Shown one piece after another: positions 23,034 through 32,059 of a DNA stretch of 64,000 bases. Every line of letters begins with the position of its first letter. The stretch's first letter is position 1. Source of the stretch: Flaccisagitta enflata (lineage: Eukaryota; Chaetognatha; Sagittoidea; Aphragmophora). The notes under the pieces are model-generated. The model worked only from the letters and a program-made list of their open reading frames with translations, did not search any database and was not told the origin of the DNA. The DNA is taken from contig OZ231127.1 of the NCBI GenBank assembly GCA_965153355.1, positions 77,562,001-77,626,000 on the forward strand, read 5' to 3'. The translations under genes were made by a program, and so were the position numbers.

Positions 23034-24785
23034 ATGGAATTTAACGATAAGTCACCCCACGTGAATTACGAATATTCTACGAAGATGGAAGGGACAGAAG
23101 ATTGTAAATCAGAGCTTCTCGATCTAGACAATGTTGGCCTTACACATGTGGCGAATTTGGAGGGAGTGGAGGAATATGATAAGGCATATAGATGTTCCTG
23201 TTGCGATGTATCTTTCTCACACAAGCATCAATTCGACTATCACATAAAGCAACACACCGTAGAAAAGGTGCATAAGTGTGAAGAATGTGAGTATATTTTC
23301 GCCTCTGATTGTGATTTGAAGCGTCACATGCGGATGCACACTGAGGAAAAACCATTTTCCTGCAATAGTTGTCAATCCGCTTTTTCATCAAAAGGCCATT
23401 TGAAAGTTCACCAGCTCACACACACTGAAGTAAAGCATCATAAATGCATAATCTGTGCTTCAACTTTCACACGTAGCGCCGATTTGAAGAGCCACATGCG
23501 GGTGCATACTGGGGAACAACCATTTCCGTGCAGTGAATGTCCATCCACTTTTACAACCAAAGAATATTTGAAGGTTCACATACGCACACACACCGGAGAA
23601 AAGCCTTTCATTTGTAAGATTTGCTCCGCTGCTTTCTCCCAAGGAAGTCATCTGAGGACACACATGAAAAGTCACATGGAGCACAAGCCTTTTCAATGTA
23701 GTGTATGCTATGATCAGTTTAAAACCAGTGGAGAACTTAAAAAACACATTTCAAATCACACCAGGGAAAAATCATTTCAGTGCAGCGATTGTCCATCTGC
23801 TTTTAAAACCAAACGACTTTTGAACGTGCATATGAGATCACATACCGGAGAAAAGCCTTTCTCTTGTGAAATTTGTTCTTCTGCTTTCTCACAAGGCAGT
23901 CATCTGAAAAGGCACATGAAAATGCACATTGAGCAGAAACATTTTCAGTGCGAAAACTGCAAGCATAAGTTTACAACCAACAAAGAATTAAAATCGCATA
24001 GCTTAACTCACACCGCAGAAAAGCCATTTCAGTGTGACGCATGCAAATCCTCATTTGCTCGCCTCCAAAATTTGCATTCGCACATGAAGACGCACAATAA
24101 ACCATATAAATGCAACACTTGCTCGTCCGCTTTCTGGACAAGCAGTGTACTTGAAAAACACATGAAGAAACACAATAAACAAAACGCATTTCGATGCGAC
24201 GTGTGCGGTACTGTTTTCAAGCATAAACAAAGCCTTACCTTCCACATGAGAAAGCATTCGGGCGAAAAACTGTTTCGATGCCATCTGTGCCCCGCAACAT
24301 TTCCCAAAGAATATCATTATAAGTTACACATAAAAGTCCACACCGGTGAGAAGGCATTGCAATGCAATATCTGTCCTTCTACTTTTTCCCAACGCGGACA
24401 TTTGAACATTCACATGAGACTTCATTCTGGTGAAAAGCCATACAAATGCAACGTATGTCCCTCCACTTATGCAGATAAATCTAATTTGAAAGTACACATG
24501 AGGACGCATACAGGTGAAAAACCGTTTCAATGCACCATGTGTACTTTGGCTTTTACACAAGGAAGTCATCTAACATCCCATGTAAGAAAAAAGCATACAG
24601 GTGAAAAACCCTATCAATGCACCAGCTGCGAATCTTCATTCACGAGCAAGGAGGAGTTGAAGATACATAACAGAATACACACCGGAGAAAAACCATATAG
24701 ATGTTTTTTATGTCCATATGCATCCACTCAACAACATTGTTTGAATTCTCATACGAGAAAACATCACACGGAAGAGAAAGCGTAA
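23034..24785 (+). CDS. C2H2 zinc-finger protein with 19 fingers
   Basis: The first ATG is at 23034 (an in-frame stop lies at 22995), giving 583 residues. After about 50 acidic residues without a recognisable domain come 19 tandem C-x2-C-x12-H-x3,4-H fingers, from YRCSCCDVSF to YRCFLCPYAS. Many are joined by TGEKPF or close variants. Linkers of several fingers are shortened (for example HNKPYKC). There is no KRAB, SCAN, BTB or ZAD domain. A nuclear sequence-specific DNA-binding protein is expected from the family; the target is unknown. The coding region is a single uninterrupted exon. Confidence 0.93.
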   Translation: MEFNDKSPHVNYEYSTKMEGTEDCKSELLDLDNVGLTHVANLEGVEEYDKAYRCSCCDVSFSHKHQFDYHIKQHTVEKVHKCEECEYIFASDCDLKRHMRMHTEEKPFSCNSCQSAFSSKGHLKVHQLTHTEVKHHKCIICASTFTRSADLKSHMRVHTGEQPFPCSECPSTFTTKEYLKVHIRTHTGEKPFICKICSAAFSQGSHLRTHMKSHMEHKPFQCSVCYDQFKTSGELKKHISNHTREKSFQCSDCPSAFKTKRLLNVHMRSHTGEKPFSCEICSSAFSQGSHLKRHMKMHIEQKHFQCENCKHKFTTNKELKSHSLTHTAEKPFQCDACKSSFARLQNLHSHMKTHNKPYKCNTCSSAFWTSSVLEKHMKKHNKQNAFRCDVCGTVFKHKQSLTFHMRKHSGEKLFRCHLCPATFPKEYHYKLHIKVHTGEKALQCNICPSTFSQRGHLNIHMRLHSGEKPYKCNVCPSTYADKSNLKVHMRTHTGEKPFQCTMCTLAFTQGSHLTSHVRKKHTGEKPYQCTSCESSFTSKEELKIHNRIHTGEKPYRCFLCPYASTQQHCLNSHTRKHHTEEKA

Positions 24786-24826
24786 CCGTCCCTCGTCTTT
24801 TTGTGAAGCAACTAAATTCAATTACC

Positions 24827-24832
24827 AATAAA
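24827..24832 (+). terminator. Poly(A) signal of 19-finger gene
   Basis: AATAAA, 42 bp after the stop codon. Confidence 0.65.
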
Positions 24833-25895
24833 GGCGGCTCTCGCCGTAGGAAAAAAATTGATTGGTTGCCTTTTTTCTTCTCCGGGCATCTTTTTGGTTT
24901 GTTCCACTCTCTACATGTGTTTCTCTGTTTGAGACAGATGCATCCAACCCCCATCCACACCCCTACCCCAACCCCCACTTTTACACTCGGACGGACAAAC
25001 GGACAAACAGACCAATGGATAGACTGACAGACAAAGCCTCTCATAGAGAGAGACTGTGCTGCCAGGATGCATAATCATCTCCTGGGACATTTCAAAGTTC
25101 AAATAGACTTCAATTAACTCAATTCCTCGTTTTTCGGAAAAATGTGAAAAATGCGGAAAAATAAAAAAAGATTCAAAAAATCATAGCTCCAAAACTATTG
25201 ATTGCGCAGAATTCTGCTTGGCATCATCTGAAAGAGGAGAATTACCTCTTTCTTAGCTATTAATTTCATGCGTAGCATCATTCGAGCCAAAAAAATGACC
25301 AACTTTCCCAAACTCCTCATGAAGAAAGGGGAAAATCAATTTCCGCCGTAGGTCTCAAAAAGCAGAAGGTATTCTTCGACTTTTTTCCAAATGATCTGAG
25401 AACGCATGGGATATTAAATTCTTATCATAAAACATTTGTTTAATCCGCGCTTGAGATCGTTTTTGGGAGGAAAACCATTTTAATGTAAAATACGTCCAAA
25501 CTCCCCACCTTCACAGCCCATCGCCGAAAGAATCGATGTGCAAAAGAACCGATGTCGGAACGCGTAAGACTCAATAAATCCAAATCCCCAACTTCCTCAC
25601 GGCCCTCCACGGTACCGTCAATCTCAAAACGAAGGATTTGATTTACAACGGCCGCGGATGTTGCTGTGATGTGACTAAATATATAAGAACATTGTGCAAA
25701 TACGTGACTTGATATCGGTCAGAAGATGGCTTTGTGACACAGCCAAAAAGAAACTCAAACTCGGAGAAGAAATCTTGATTTAAGGAAAGAACAAAGAAAC
25801 TGACAAAAACTTAACGGCGGGCACTTATCCCTGGGCGGGCACTTATCCCTGATCGTGTTCCCCTCTGAAATATTCCCTTTTTGATGCGTCATTTG
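24833..25895. other. Intergenic region, no gene seen
   Basis: It contains a weak GGAC-array fragment at about 24985-25050 ending CAAAGCCTCTCATAGAGAG, resembling the 3' part of a HINE-like element without hairpin. The rest is unique AT-rich sequence. Confidence 0.5.
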
Positions 25896-26098
25896 TTTTT
25901 AGTCGCGTGCTACGCGACTCTACACCCCGCTTTGTCCGTCGGTCGGTCGGTCGGTCGCTCGGTCGGTCCCCATTTTACTTTTTTTATGTTTTTGCGGTCT
26001 TTGGCCTCACGGCTCTTGCCCAAATGCTCTAGTAACTCAATTACTGCCCCTGCCCACCCGCACGCGACTGAGGTAGCCGTGTATCCGGCCTTGTTTTT
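25896..26098 (-). mobile_element. HINE-like element, 10-mer class AGTCGCGTGC
   Basis: The hairpin on the plus strand is AGTCGCGT-GCT-ACGCGACT (25901-25919), followed by CTACACCCCGCTTTGTCC and a (GGTC)n array. The 5' 10-mer is at 26060-26069 (plus strand GCACGCGACT) and the end CCGGCCTTGTT at 26086-26096. The ten bases match the hairpin exactly. Confidence 0.85.
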
Positions 26099-26587
26099 TT
26101 CCACTGGGAGCATCTCGGGTTTAAATAGAATCCTGTTATCAATCAATCAACCAGCTCATGTACCTAGTTGATAACAGCCATGCCGAGGAATCTATCGGAA
26201 ATGTGCCTCACAGTGCTTGTTCAAGCCACTCGACGAAGTTAATTTCACCAGCCTGTCATCGACCCCCTAATTCCACCTATACGCGCCTGTACTAGATTGC
26301 TAGTTATACGTCAATTCTTTTGGGTTAGAAATTACTTTTCTACACAGCTTTCAACATGGCCTTGGCGTTAAAGAGAATCTTCAACCTCTCAATACACATG
26401 GTGAATGAAAGATGGTTAAAACAAGAAAACAAGGACAAGTGTAAAAGAGGCAAAACTATTTGTGCGTTGGTCTGTCTGACAGTCGGTCGACTAGTCGGCG
26501 CACGTTGATCTATTAAACCTTTTTTCCTTTGTTGCCTTTTTTGTCATTTTGAGGTTGGTTTGAAATATGAGAGAATTGAGAATGACT

Positions 26588-26591
26588 GTTA
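26588..26591 (+). repeat. Target-site duplication GTTA (left)
   Basis: Matches 31797-31800, directly outside the TG..CA termini. Confidence 0.8.
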
Positions 26592-28131
26592 TGTTGTAAA
26601 ATAGTAGCCCCTCATTGATTTATAAGAACCACTAATCAACTTATTTCACTTGGTTCTGACATTGCTATGTGTATTATTGAATATTTGCGTTATGATTTGG
26701 GTAATCATTCATTGGCTTGTTCATTGTTCAGTTGATAATTCATTTGGTCATTCATTCAATCATTCATTCAATCATTCATTCAATCATTCATTCAATCATT
26801 CGTTCATTCATTCAATCATTCGTTCATTCATTCATTCAATCATTCGTTCAATCATTCATTCAATCATTCATTCAATCATTCATTCGATGATTCAGTTATT
26901 CACTTGATTACGTAATAGCCTCAATTCTGTATCCTTTCGCCTTTTTATCAATTACGGTTGTGCCATTTTCTTACGATTAACGGTTGCCATGGGAAATGGG
27001 CCTAAAATGGTTAGGTTACATTGGACGGGAGTGTGGACTGTCATTGGTTAAAGGAAATGGTAGTATTAATTGCTTTTCTTAGCTTTTCATCTTCAGTTCT
27101 TTAGTAACACTATGTTGGATCACTCTGCTTTTCGCCAAAAAAGACTACTGAACTCTGTTCTTGTTCCCGGGTTGCCTTTTTGCTTTTAGCAAAAAGGGTT
27201 GTAAGGAGGAAAAATGCTCCAATGAGGAGGAGGGGCTTTTTGCTCAAAGCGGGCTTTCTCTGAAAAGCAAATCTGAGGACTCCAAGGAGGAGGAGGTGCT
27301 TTTTGCTTAAAGGTGGGCTTTTCTCTCAAAGGTGGGCTTTTTGCTTAAAGGTGAGCTTTTTGCTCAGAGGTGGGCTTTTGCTAAAAAGGAAATCATAGTG
27401 TTAAGTGAAAAATTAGCGAGATCATTCCGTTTTTGGCGCTCGTCCAATGCACACCAAATCTGCGTCGCTCTGCAATAAAATTCAAATTCGCGCCCATCGA
27501 CGAAGTACGCAAGTTTAAGTAATCTACGCGAATTTACGTAAAGCCACGTTAGTTTACGTAAGTCCGAGAGTTTAAGTAAGGTAACGTGTCTCATAGCAAC
27601 TGTCTTGGGCTCAGCCCTGGTTAAGGCTTCGGCCACTTCTGAGACATTATAGCGTGTGTTCCTTAGGACAAATTATTGGGCAGTAGCCCTGGGTAAGGCT
27701 AAGGCCAAAATAGGAACACTTCTAGACAAGGTCCAGTACAGGGCCCGGGTAATTTTACACTATCTTAGTACATTCTATGCTATATTAAAATATTATTGGG
27801 TTATATTCTTTAAAGAAAGGCACAACCAAGTATCATTAACATTTTACTGCTTATTGTAAAATTACTGTGATCATTTCTGTTGCTAAAATAAAAGTAGTTG
27901 TATCAAATTAGATGCATTAATTCATTAAGGTTCAAGTGGAACCTTGGCGCCATTACCATTAGCTTGGGTGAAAAGTCTAATAACCTGTTTTATAATTGAT
28001 AGGAGTGAACAGGGGGGCCCAAGCCTAAGGGATAAGAGTCCTGTGCAAGTCATATTGACGAGCTAACCGCGGCCTGTAAATGAAAAGTAGCATTATCTGT
28101 AACCCTGTCCCTATCGCAAAATTATAGAACA
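26592..28131 (+). repeat. 5' LTR (1540 bp)
   Basis: It contains a block of (AATCATTCATTC)-type repeats at about 26740-26890. A cluster of short repeats built on GTGGGCTTTTTGCTTAAAG lies at about 27180-27390, a possible enhancer array of U3. AATAAA is at 27887. It equals the 3' LTR except for one segment near 27140. Confidence 0.92.
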
Positions 28132-28134
28132 TTT

Positions 28135-28143
28135 TGGCGCCCC
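28135..28143 (+). other. Primer-binding site TGGCGCCCC
   Basis: It starts three bases after the LTR. TGGCGCCC is the standard complement of the tRNA-Lys 3' end used by many retroviruses. Only about 9 bases fit; the following bases diverge. Confidence 0.65.
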
Positions 28144-28208
28144 AATTTGTGCTGAACCACGACCCCTAAATAATATGGTAGGAAATTTATTCGGAGGAAA
28201 CAATAGGG

Positions 28209-28478
28209 ATGACGATCAAAGGCAGGGTTCATCCGCTGTGCAAGGAAGTATCTCTGTATAGGGTAGCATTCAGATACTGCCAGAACACACTAGCTGAAAA
28301 AATACGGACAGAAGTACATGAAGAAGGAAAAAATTCGGTGAAGACCCTACGTAAATTAGCAAAGATGGAGATCCGTGCGCAGTTAGCCAGGACGGGAACC
28401 AACATAATCAGCAAGGTGGAGGAGTTGGAATATCCGGCTAGCCTTAAGGAGTACATCCTGACAATGGAGTCAGCATAG
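28209..28478 (+). CDS. Small ORF with SOCS-box-like C terminus
   Basis: 89 residues, ATG at 28209. Residues about 43-87 fit the SOCS-box pattern: VKTLRKLAKMEIRAQL (as in SLxHLCRxxIRxxL), a variable middle, then VEELEYPASLKEYIL (as in LPLPxxLKDYLL). SOCS boxes bind Elongin B/C and recruit Cullin-5 ubiquitin ligases. No ankyrin, SH2 or SPRY partner domain is present in the ORF. An overlapping 28-codon ORF begins at 28175 (MVGNLFGG) in another frame. It is the first substantial ORF after the primer-binding site, the usual Gag position, but shows no Gag feature. The assignment rests on motif spacing by eye. Confidence 0.6.
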   Translation: MTIKGRVHPLCKEVSLYRVAFRYCQNTLAEKIRTEVHEEGKNSVKTLRKLAKMEIRAQLARTGTNIISKVEELEYPASLKEYILTMESA

Positions 28479-28654
28479 AAACATAAAATTACCCTGCAAT
28501 GCGGGGGAGGAGGGACATTCTGGCATTACAAGCATAATTTCATGTTTCTTTCCAAATTCTATTTTGTTACTTCGAATTGCTTCGCTTTATCACTTCAGTT
28601 TTTTCTTACATTGTTACTTCAAAATTATCTTGTATTTCAAATCTTGCTTTTTCA

Positions 28655-28656
28655 GA
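28655..28656 (+). other. Putative splice acceptor before RING-like ORF
   Basis: A 100-bp T-rich stretch ends CTTGCTTTTTCAG/AC, 20 bp before the ATG at 28676. It suggests that the downstream ORF is made from a spliced RNA, as retroviral env or accessory genes are. The donor was not identified. Confidence 0.5.
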
Positions 28657-28675
28657 CAGAGGTCTAGTTACAATA

Positions 28676-29698
28676 ATGAACCAAGGACGGCGAACGATTA
28701 TGGATAACGAATGCAAAGTTACTGTTGATAGATTTTTTCCAAAATTTTGGGAATGCTTGGACTGTAAAGAAAAGATATCACTAACGATGGATAGCTTCTT
28801 ACCACCGTGTTGTGGAGTAGGCATAGTGTGTTACAACTGTTACACAAAAGAGCAGGGTGAAATTAGGTGCCGTCTGTGTGGAAAGGAGACACCTTTTGCT
28901 AGAATCAGAGCAATGTTCTTTAGAAATGTCGAGGAAACTGCATGGACACTTGTGAAGGAGGTAGCAAATGGCAATGATAAAGAGCTAGTTAAGGAAACCA
29001 AAGGAAAAGCAGGATTGGTGTACGAAAACATGAGAGTAGCATCAGACAGTTACGCAGGAGCTATCTTAGATGAAGTATACCAGTTGATAGGGAAGCATAA
29101 CCATAAGAGTAATTGTGTACCTTACCAAAACATGGCCTATATTTGTGACTCAGTGGCTAAAATCCGAGAAAAAAGTTACAAAGGAATAGAAAGCAGAATA
29201 ACGATTCATGACGTGTTAACTTTCTTATGTTCCCACTGTGGTCATGGCAACATGAACAAATGCGTTACTAATGGAGGAGAGATAAGGAATGCTGAGACTC
29301 ATAAGATGCATAATTGCAGAACGGAATGTTGTGGAGAATATCTAGACAGAAGAGATCTGCAATATGGGGGGGACTGCGATTGTGGTATTCATATCATGTT
29401 TCAATTAGGAATAGAACCAGCAACTGATCAGCAACATAACTGGCGGAAGATGATGTACGTTAGAAAGATTGGCACTAAGGAAATTCAGGAGGTAAGGGAG
29501 GCGTTAGGGCCAATGATAAAGGATATGAGAATCATAAAGCCGATAATGCTAGTTTGGTTTGTAGCCTCCAAAGGAGCAGAATATCTTAGGGAGTTAATGG
29601 CCATGGAGAAAAGAGCTATTTACGAGATACTGTGGGATATAGTTCACGGTATCAACTCAGAATATGGAATTCACCAGCCTATCCAGTGGAAGGGATGA
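28676..29698 (+). CDS. RING-like cysteine-rich protein in LTR element
   Basis: 340 residues from ATG 28676. The frame is open further up, but the putative acceptor at 28655 makes upstream starts unlikely. Residues about 25-75 show C-LD-C, then LPPCCGVGIVCYNC, then C-RL-C, a spacing like C4C4/RING fingers of the CNOT4 kind without the usual His. A second Cys/His cluster is FLCSHCGHGNMNKC followed by CRTECCGEY and CDCGIH near residues 190-250. The last 100 residues are helical and end MEKRAIYEILWDIVHG. I do not recognise the full-length family. Ubiquitin-ligase activity is inferred from the finger only. Confidence 0.7.
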   Translation: MNQGRRTIMDNECKVTVDRFFPKFWECLDCKEKISLTMDSFLPPCCGVGIVCYNCYTKEQGEIRCRLCGKETPFARIRAMFFRNVEETAWTLVKEVANGNDKELVKETKGKAGLVYENMRVASDSYAGAILDEVYQLIGKHNHKSNCVPYQNMAYICDSVAKIREKSYKGIESRITIHDVLTFLCSHCGHGNMNKCVTNGGEIRNAETHKMHNCRTECCGEYLDRRDLQYGGDCDCGIHIMFQLGIEPATDQQHNWRKMMYVRKIGTKEIQEVREALGPMIKDMRIIKPIMLVWFVASKGAEYLRELMAMEKRAIYEILWDIVHGINSEYGIHQPIQWKG

Positions 29699-29704
29699 CG
29701 GAGT

Positions 29705-29864
29705 CAAGATGGGGAGGTTACAGCATCAAGATGGGGAGGTGGCTGAGCTAAGATGGGAGGCGAGAATCATGGAGGGGATGACAAAGTCAAGATGGGGAGG
29801 TGTCAGCATAAAGAGGGGGAGGTCAGAGTCAAGATGGGGGAGGTCAGAGACAAGAGGGGGAGGA
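29705..29864 (+). repeat. Repeated AGATGGGGAGG units resembling the polypurine tract
   Basis: Seven or eight spaced copies of (A/G)AGATGGGGAGG or AGAGGGGGAGG. The same word, AGATGGGGAGGAA at 30211-30223, is the polypurine tract touching the 3' LTR. Confidence 0.8.
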
Positions 29865-29865
29865 G

Positions 29866-30105
29866 ATGTATAGAACTGTGTGGACCTTAAAACATGGAAA
29901 ATACGGACACAAGATGGAAGAGAGATGCAAGATGGTCGAAGGGGAGGCGAAACACATTGAAAGAACTCTCAGGACTACCGCGGAGGATCTAAAACCGAGC
30001 CAAACTGGAGAATCATCAAGTCGGAATGGGAATCATGAGGAACAGGGTTGCATAAAATTTTTAGCTGCCTGCGTTTGGGGTTTGGGTTTACTGATATTCG
30101 TATGA
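29866..30105 (+). CDS. Small ORF with C-terminal hydrophobic segment
   Basis: 79 residues, mostly charged and Glu/Lys/Arg-rich, ending in CIKFLAACVWGLGLLIFV, long enough for one membrane span. It sits where an env remnant would be expected. It overlaps the end of the AGATGGGGAGG array. No known family recognised; it may be spurious. Confidence 0.35.
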   Translation: MYRTVWTLKHGKYGHKMEERCKMVEGEAKHIERTLRTTAEDLKPSQTGESSSRNGNHEEQGCIKFLAACVWGLGLLIFV

Positions 30106-30210
30106 TATAAAATTAAATGTGTTTTGTTGGGCTTAAAAGGTCTGAAATATTTTACAACCTTGGTCCACGGTCTTATTGTAAATATCATAACATGGGGGCA
30201 TGTTATCTGT

Positions 30211-30223
30211 AGATGGGGAGGAA
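30211..30223 (+). other. Polypurine tract
   Basis: AGATGGGGAGGAA immediately before the 3' LTR. Confidence 0.8.
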
Positions 30224-31796
30224 TGTTGTAAAATAGTAGCCCCTCATTGATTTATAAGAACCACTAATCAACTTATTTCACTTGGTTCTGACATTGCTAT
30301 GTGTATTATTGAATATTTGCGTTATGATTTGGGTAATCATTCATTGGCTTGTTCATTGTTCAGTTGATAATTCATTTGGTCATTCATTCAATCATTCATT
30401 CAATCATTCATTCAATCATTCATTCAATCATTCGTTCATTCATTCAATCATTCGTTCATTCATTCATTCAATCATTCGTTCAATCATTCATTCAATCATT
30501 CATTCAATCATTCATTCGATGATTCAGTTATTCACTTGATTACGTAATAGCCTCAATTCTGTATCCTTTCGCCTTTTTATCAATTACGGTTGTGCCATTT
30601 TCTTACGATTAACGGTTGCCATGGGAAATGGGCCTAAAATGGTTAGGTTACATTGGACGGGAGTGTGGACTGTCATTGGTTAAAGGAAATGGTAGTATTA
30701 ATTGCTTTTCTTAGCTTTTCATCTTCAGTTCTTTAGTAACACTATGTTGGATCACTCTGCTTTTCGCCAAAAGGAAGATTTGGGACTAGGGAATCGCTTT
30801 TTATTGCTTTTTGTATACTCTGTTCTTGTTCCCGGGTTGCCTTTTTGCTTTTAGCAAAAAGGGTTGTAAGGAGGAAAAATGCTCCAATGAGGAGGAGGGG
30901 CTTTTTGCTCAAAGCGGGCTTTCTCTGAAAAGCAAATCTGAGGACTCCAAGGAGGAGGAGGTGCTTTTTGCTTAAAGGTGGGCTTTTCTCTCAAAGGTGG
31001 GCTTTTTGCTTAAAGGTGAGCTTTTTGCTCAGAGGTGGGCTTTTGCTAAAAAGGAAATCATAGTGTTAAGTGAAAAATTAGCGAGATCATTCCGTTTTTG
31101 GCGCTCGTCCAATGCACACCAAATCTGCGTCGCTCTGCAATAAAATTCAAATTCGCGCCCATCGACGAAGTACGCAAGTTTAAGTAATCTACGCGAATTT
31201 ACGTAAAGCCACGTTAGTTTACGTAAGTCCGAGAGTTTAAGTAAGGTAACGTGTCTCATAGCAACTGTCTTGGGCTCAGCCCTGGTTAAGGCTTCGGCCA
31301 CTTCTGAGACATTATAGCGTGTGTTCCTTAGGACAAATTATTGGGCAGTAGCCCTGGGTAAGGCTAAGGCCAAAATAGGAACACTTCTAGACAAGGTCCA
31401 GTACAGGGCCCGGGTAATTTTACACTATCTTAGTACATTCTATGCTATATTAAAATATTATTGGGTTATATTCTTTAAAGAAAGGCACAACCAAGTATCA
31501 TTAACATTTTACTGCTTATTGTAAAATTACTGTGATCATTTCTGTTGCTAAAATAAAAGTAGTTGTATCAAATTAGATGCATTAATTCATTAAGGTTCAA
31601 GTGGAACCTTGGCGCCATTACCATTAGCTTGGGTGAAAAGTCTAATAACCTGTTTTATAATTGATAGGAGTGAACAGGGGGGCCCAAGCCTAAGGGATAA
31701 GAGTCCTGTGCAAGTCATATTGACGAGCTAACCGCGGCCTGTAAATGAAAAGTAGCATTATCTGTAACCCTGTCCCTATCGCAAAATTATAGAACA
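30224..31796 (+). repeat. 3' LTR (1573 bp)
   Basis: It is 33 bp longer than the 5' LTR. After TTTTCGCCAAAA it has 44 bases where the 5' LTR has 11, and this alone accounts for the length difference. AATAAA is at 31552. Confidence 0.92.
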
Positions 31797-32059
31797 GTTA
31801 TAATGTGAACATTTAAATACGATTGTAGAGGCGAAATGGTTTTGTTCTTTATAATTTATTCGATACGTGTATATTCAAAATATCATAAATAGTTCTCATC
31901 TCCTTATCGTCTTTCGACTGGATGAAAAGGAATACACTTGTAATGTTTTTGTTTTTTTTAGAATTGAAAGTGCTAAAGGAATACAACAACATCGAGAGAA
32001 ACAAAAAGGTTTACAAAAAAAAAAAAACAAACACAAAAAACAAAACAAAATAAAACTCA

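Larger units (their letters stand above)
26592..31796 (+). mobile_element. LTR element without gag/pol, carrying SOCS-box-like and RING-like ORFs
   Basis: Two direct repeats start TGTTGTAAAATAG and end TTATAGAACA. The host 4-mer GTTA flanks the element at 26588-26591 and 31797-31800. Three bases after the left repeat is TGGCGCCCC, a Lys-type primer-binding motif. AGATGGGGAGGAA directly precedes the right repeat. This is a full LTR-retroelement frame of 5205 bp. The 2.1-kb interior has no reverse transcriptase, protease, integrase or recognisable Gag; it holds three small ORFs. It was presumably mobilised by enzymes of another element. Confidence 0.9.

Noticed and set aside
28577-28675. Hydrophobic N-terminal extension of the RING-like ORF as a signal peptide
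   Set aside because: It overlaps the T-rich tract and acceptor ending at 28655, and the ATG at 28676 gives a better start; the hydrophobicity comes from the pyrimidine tract.
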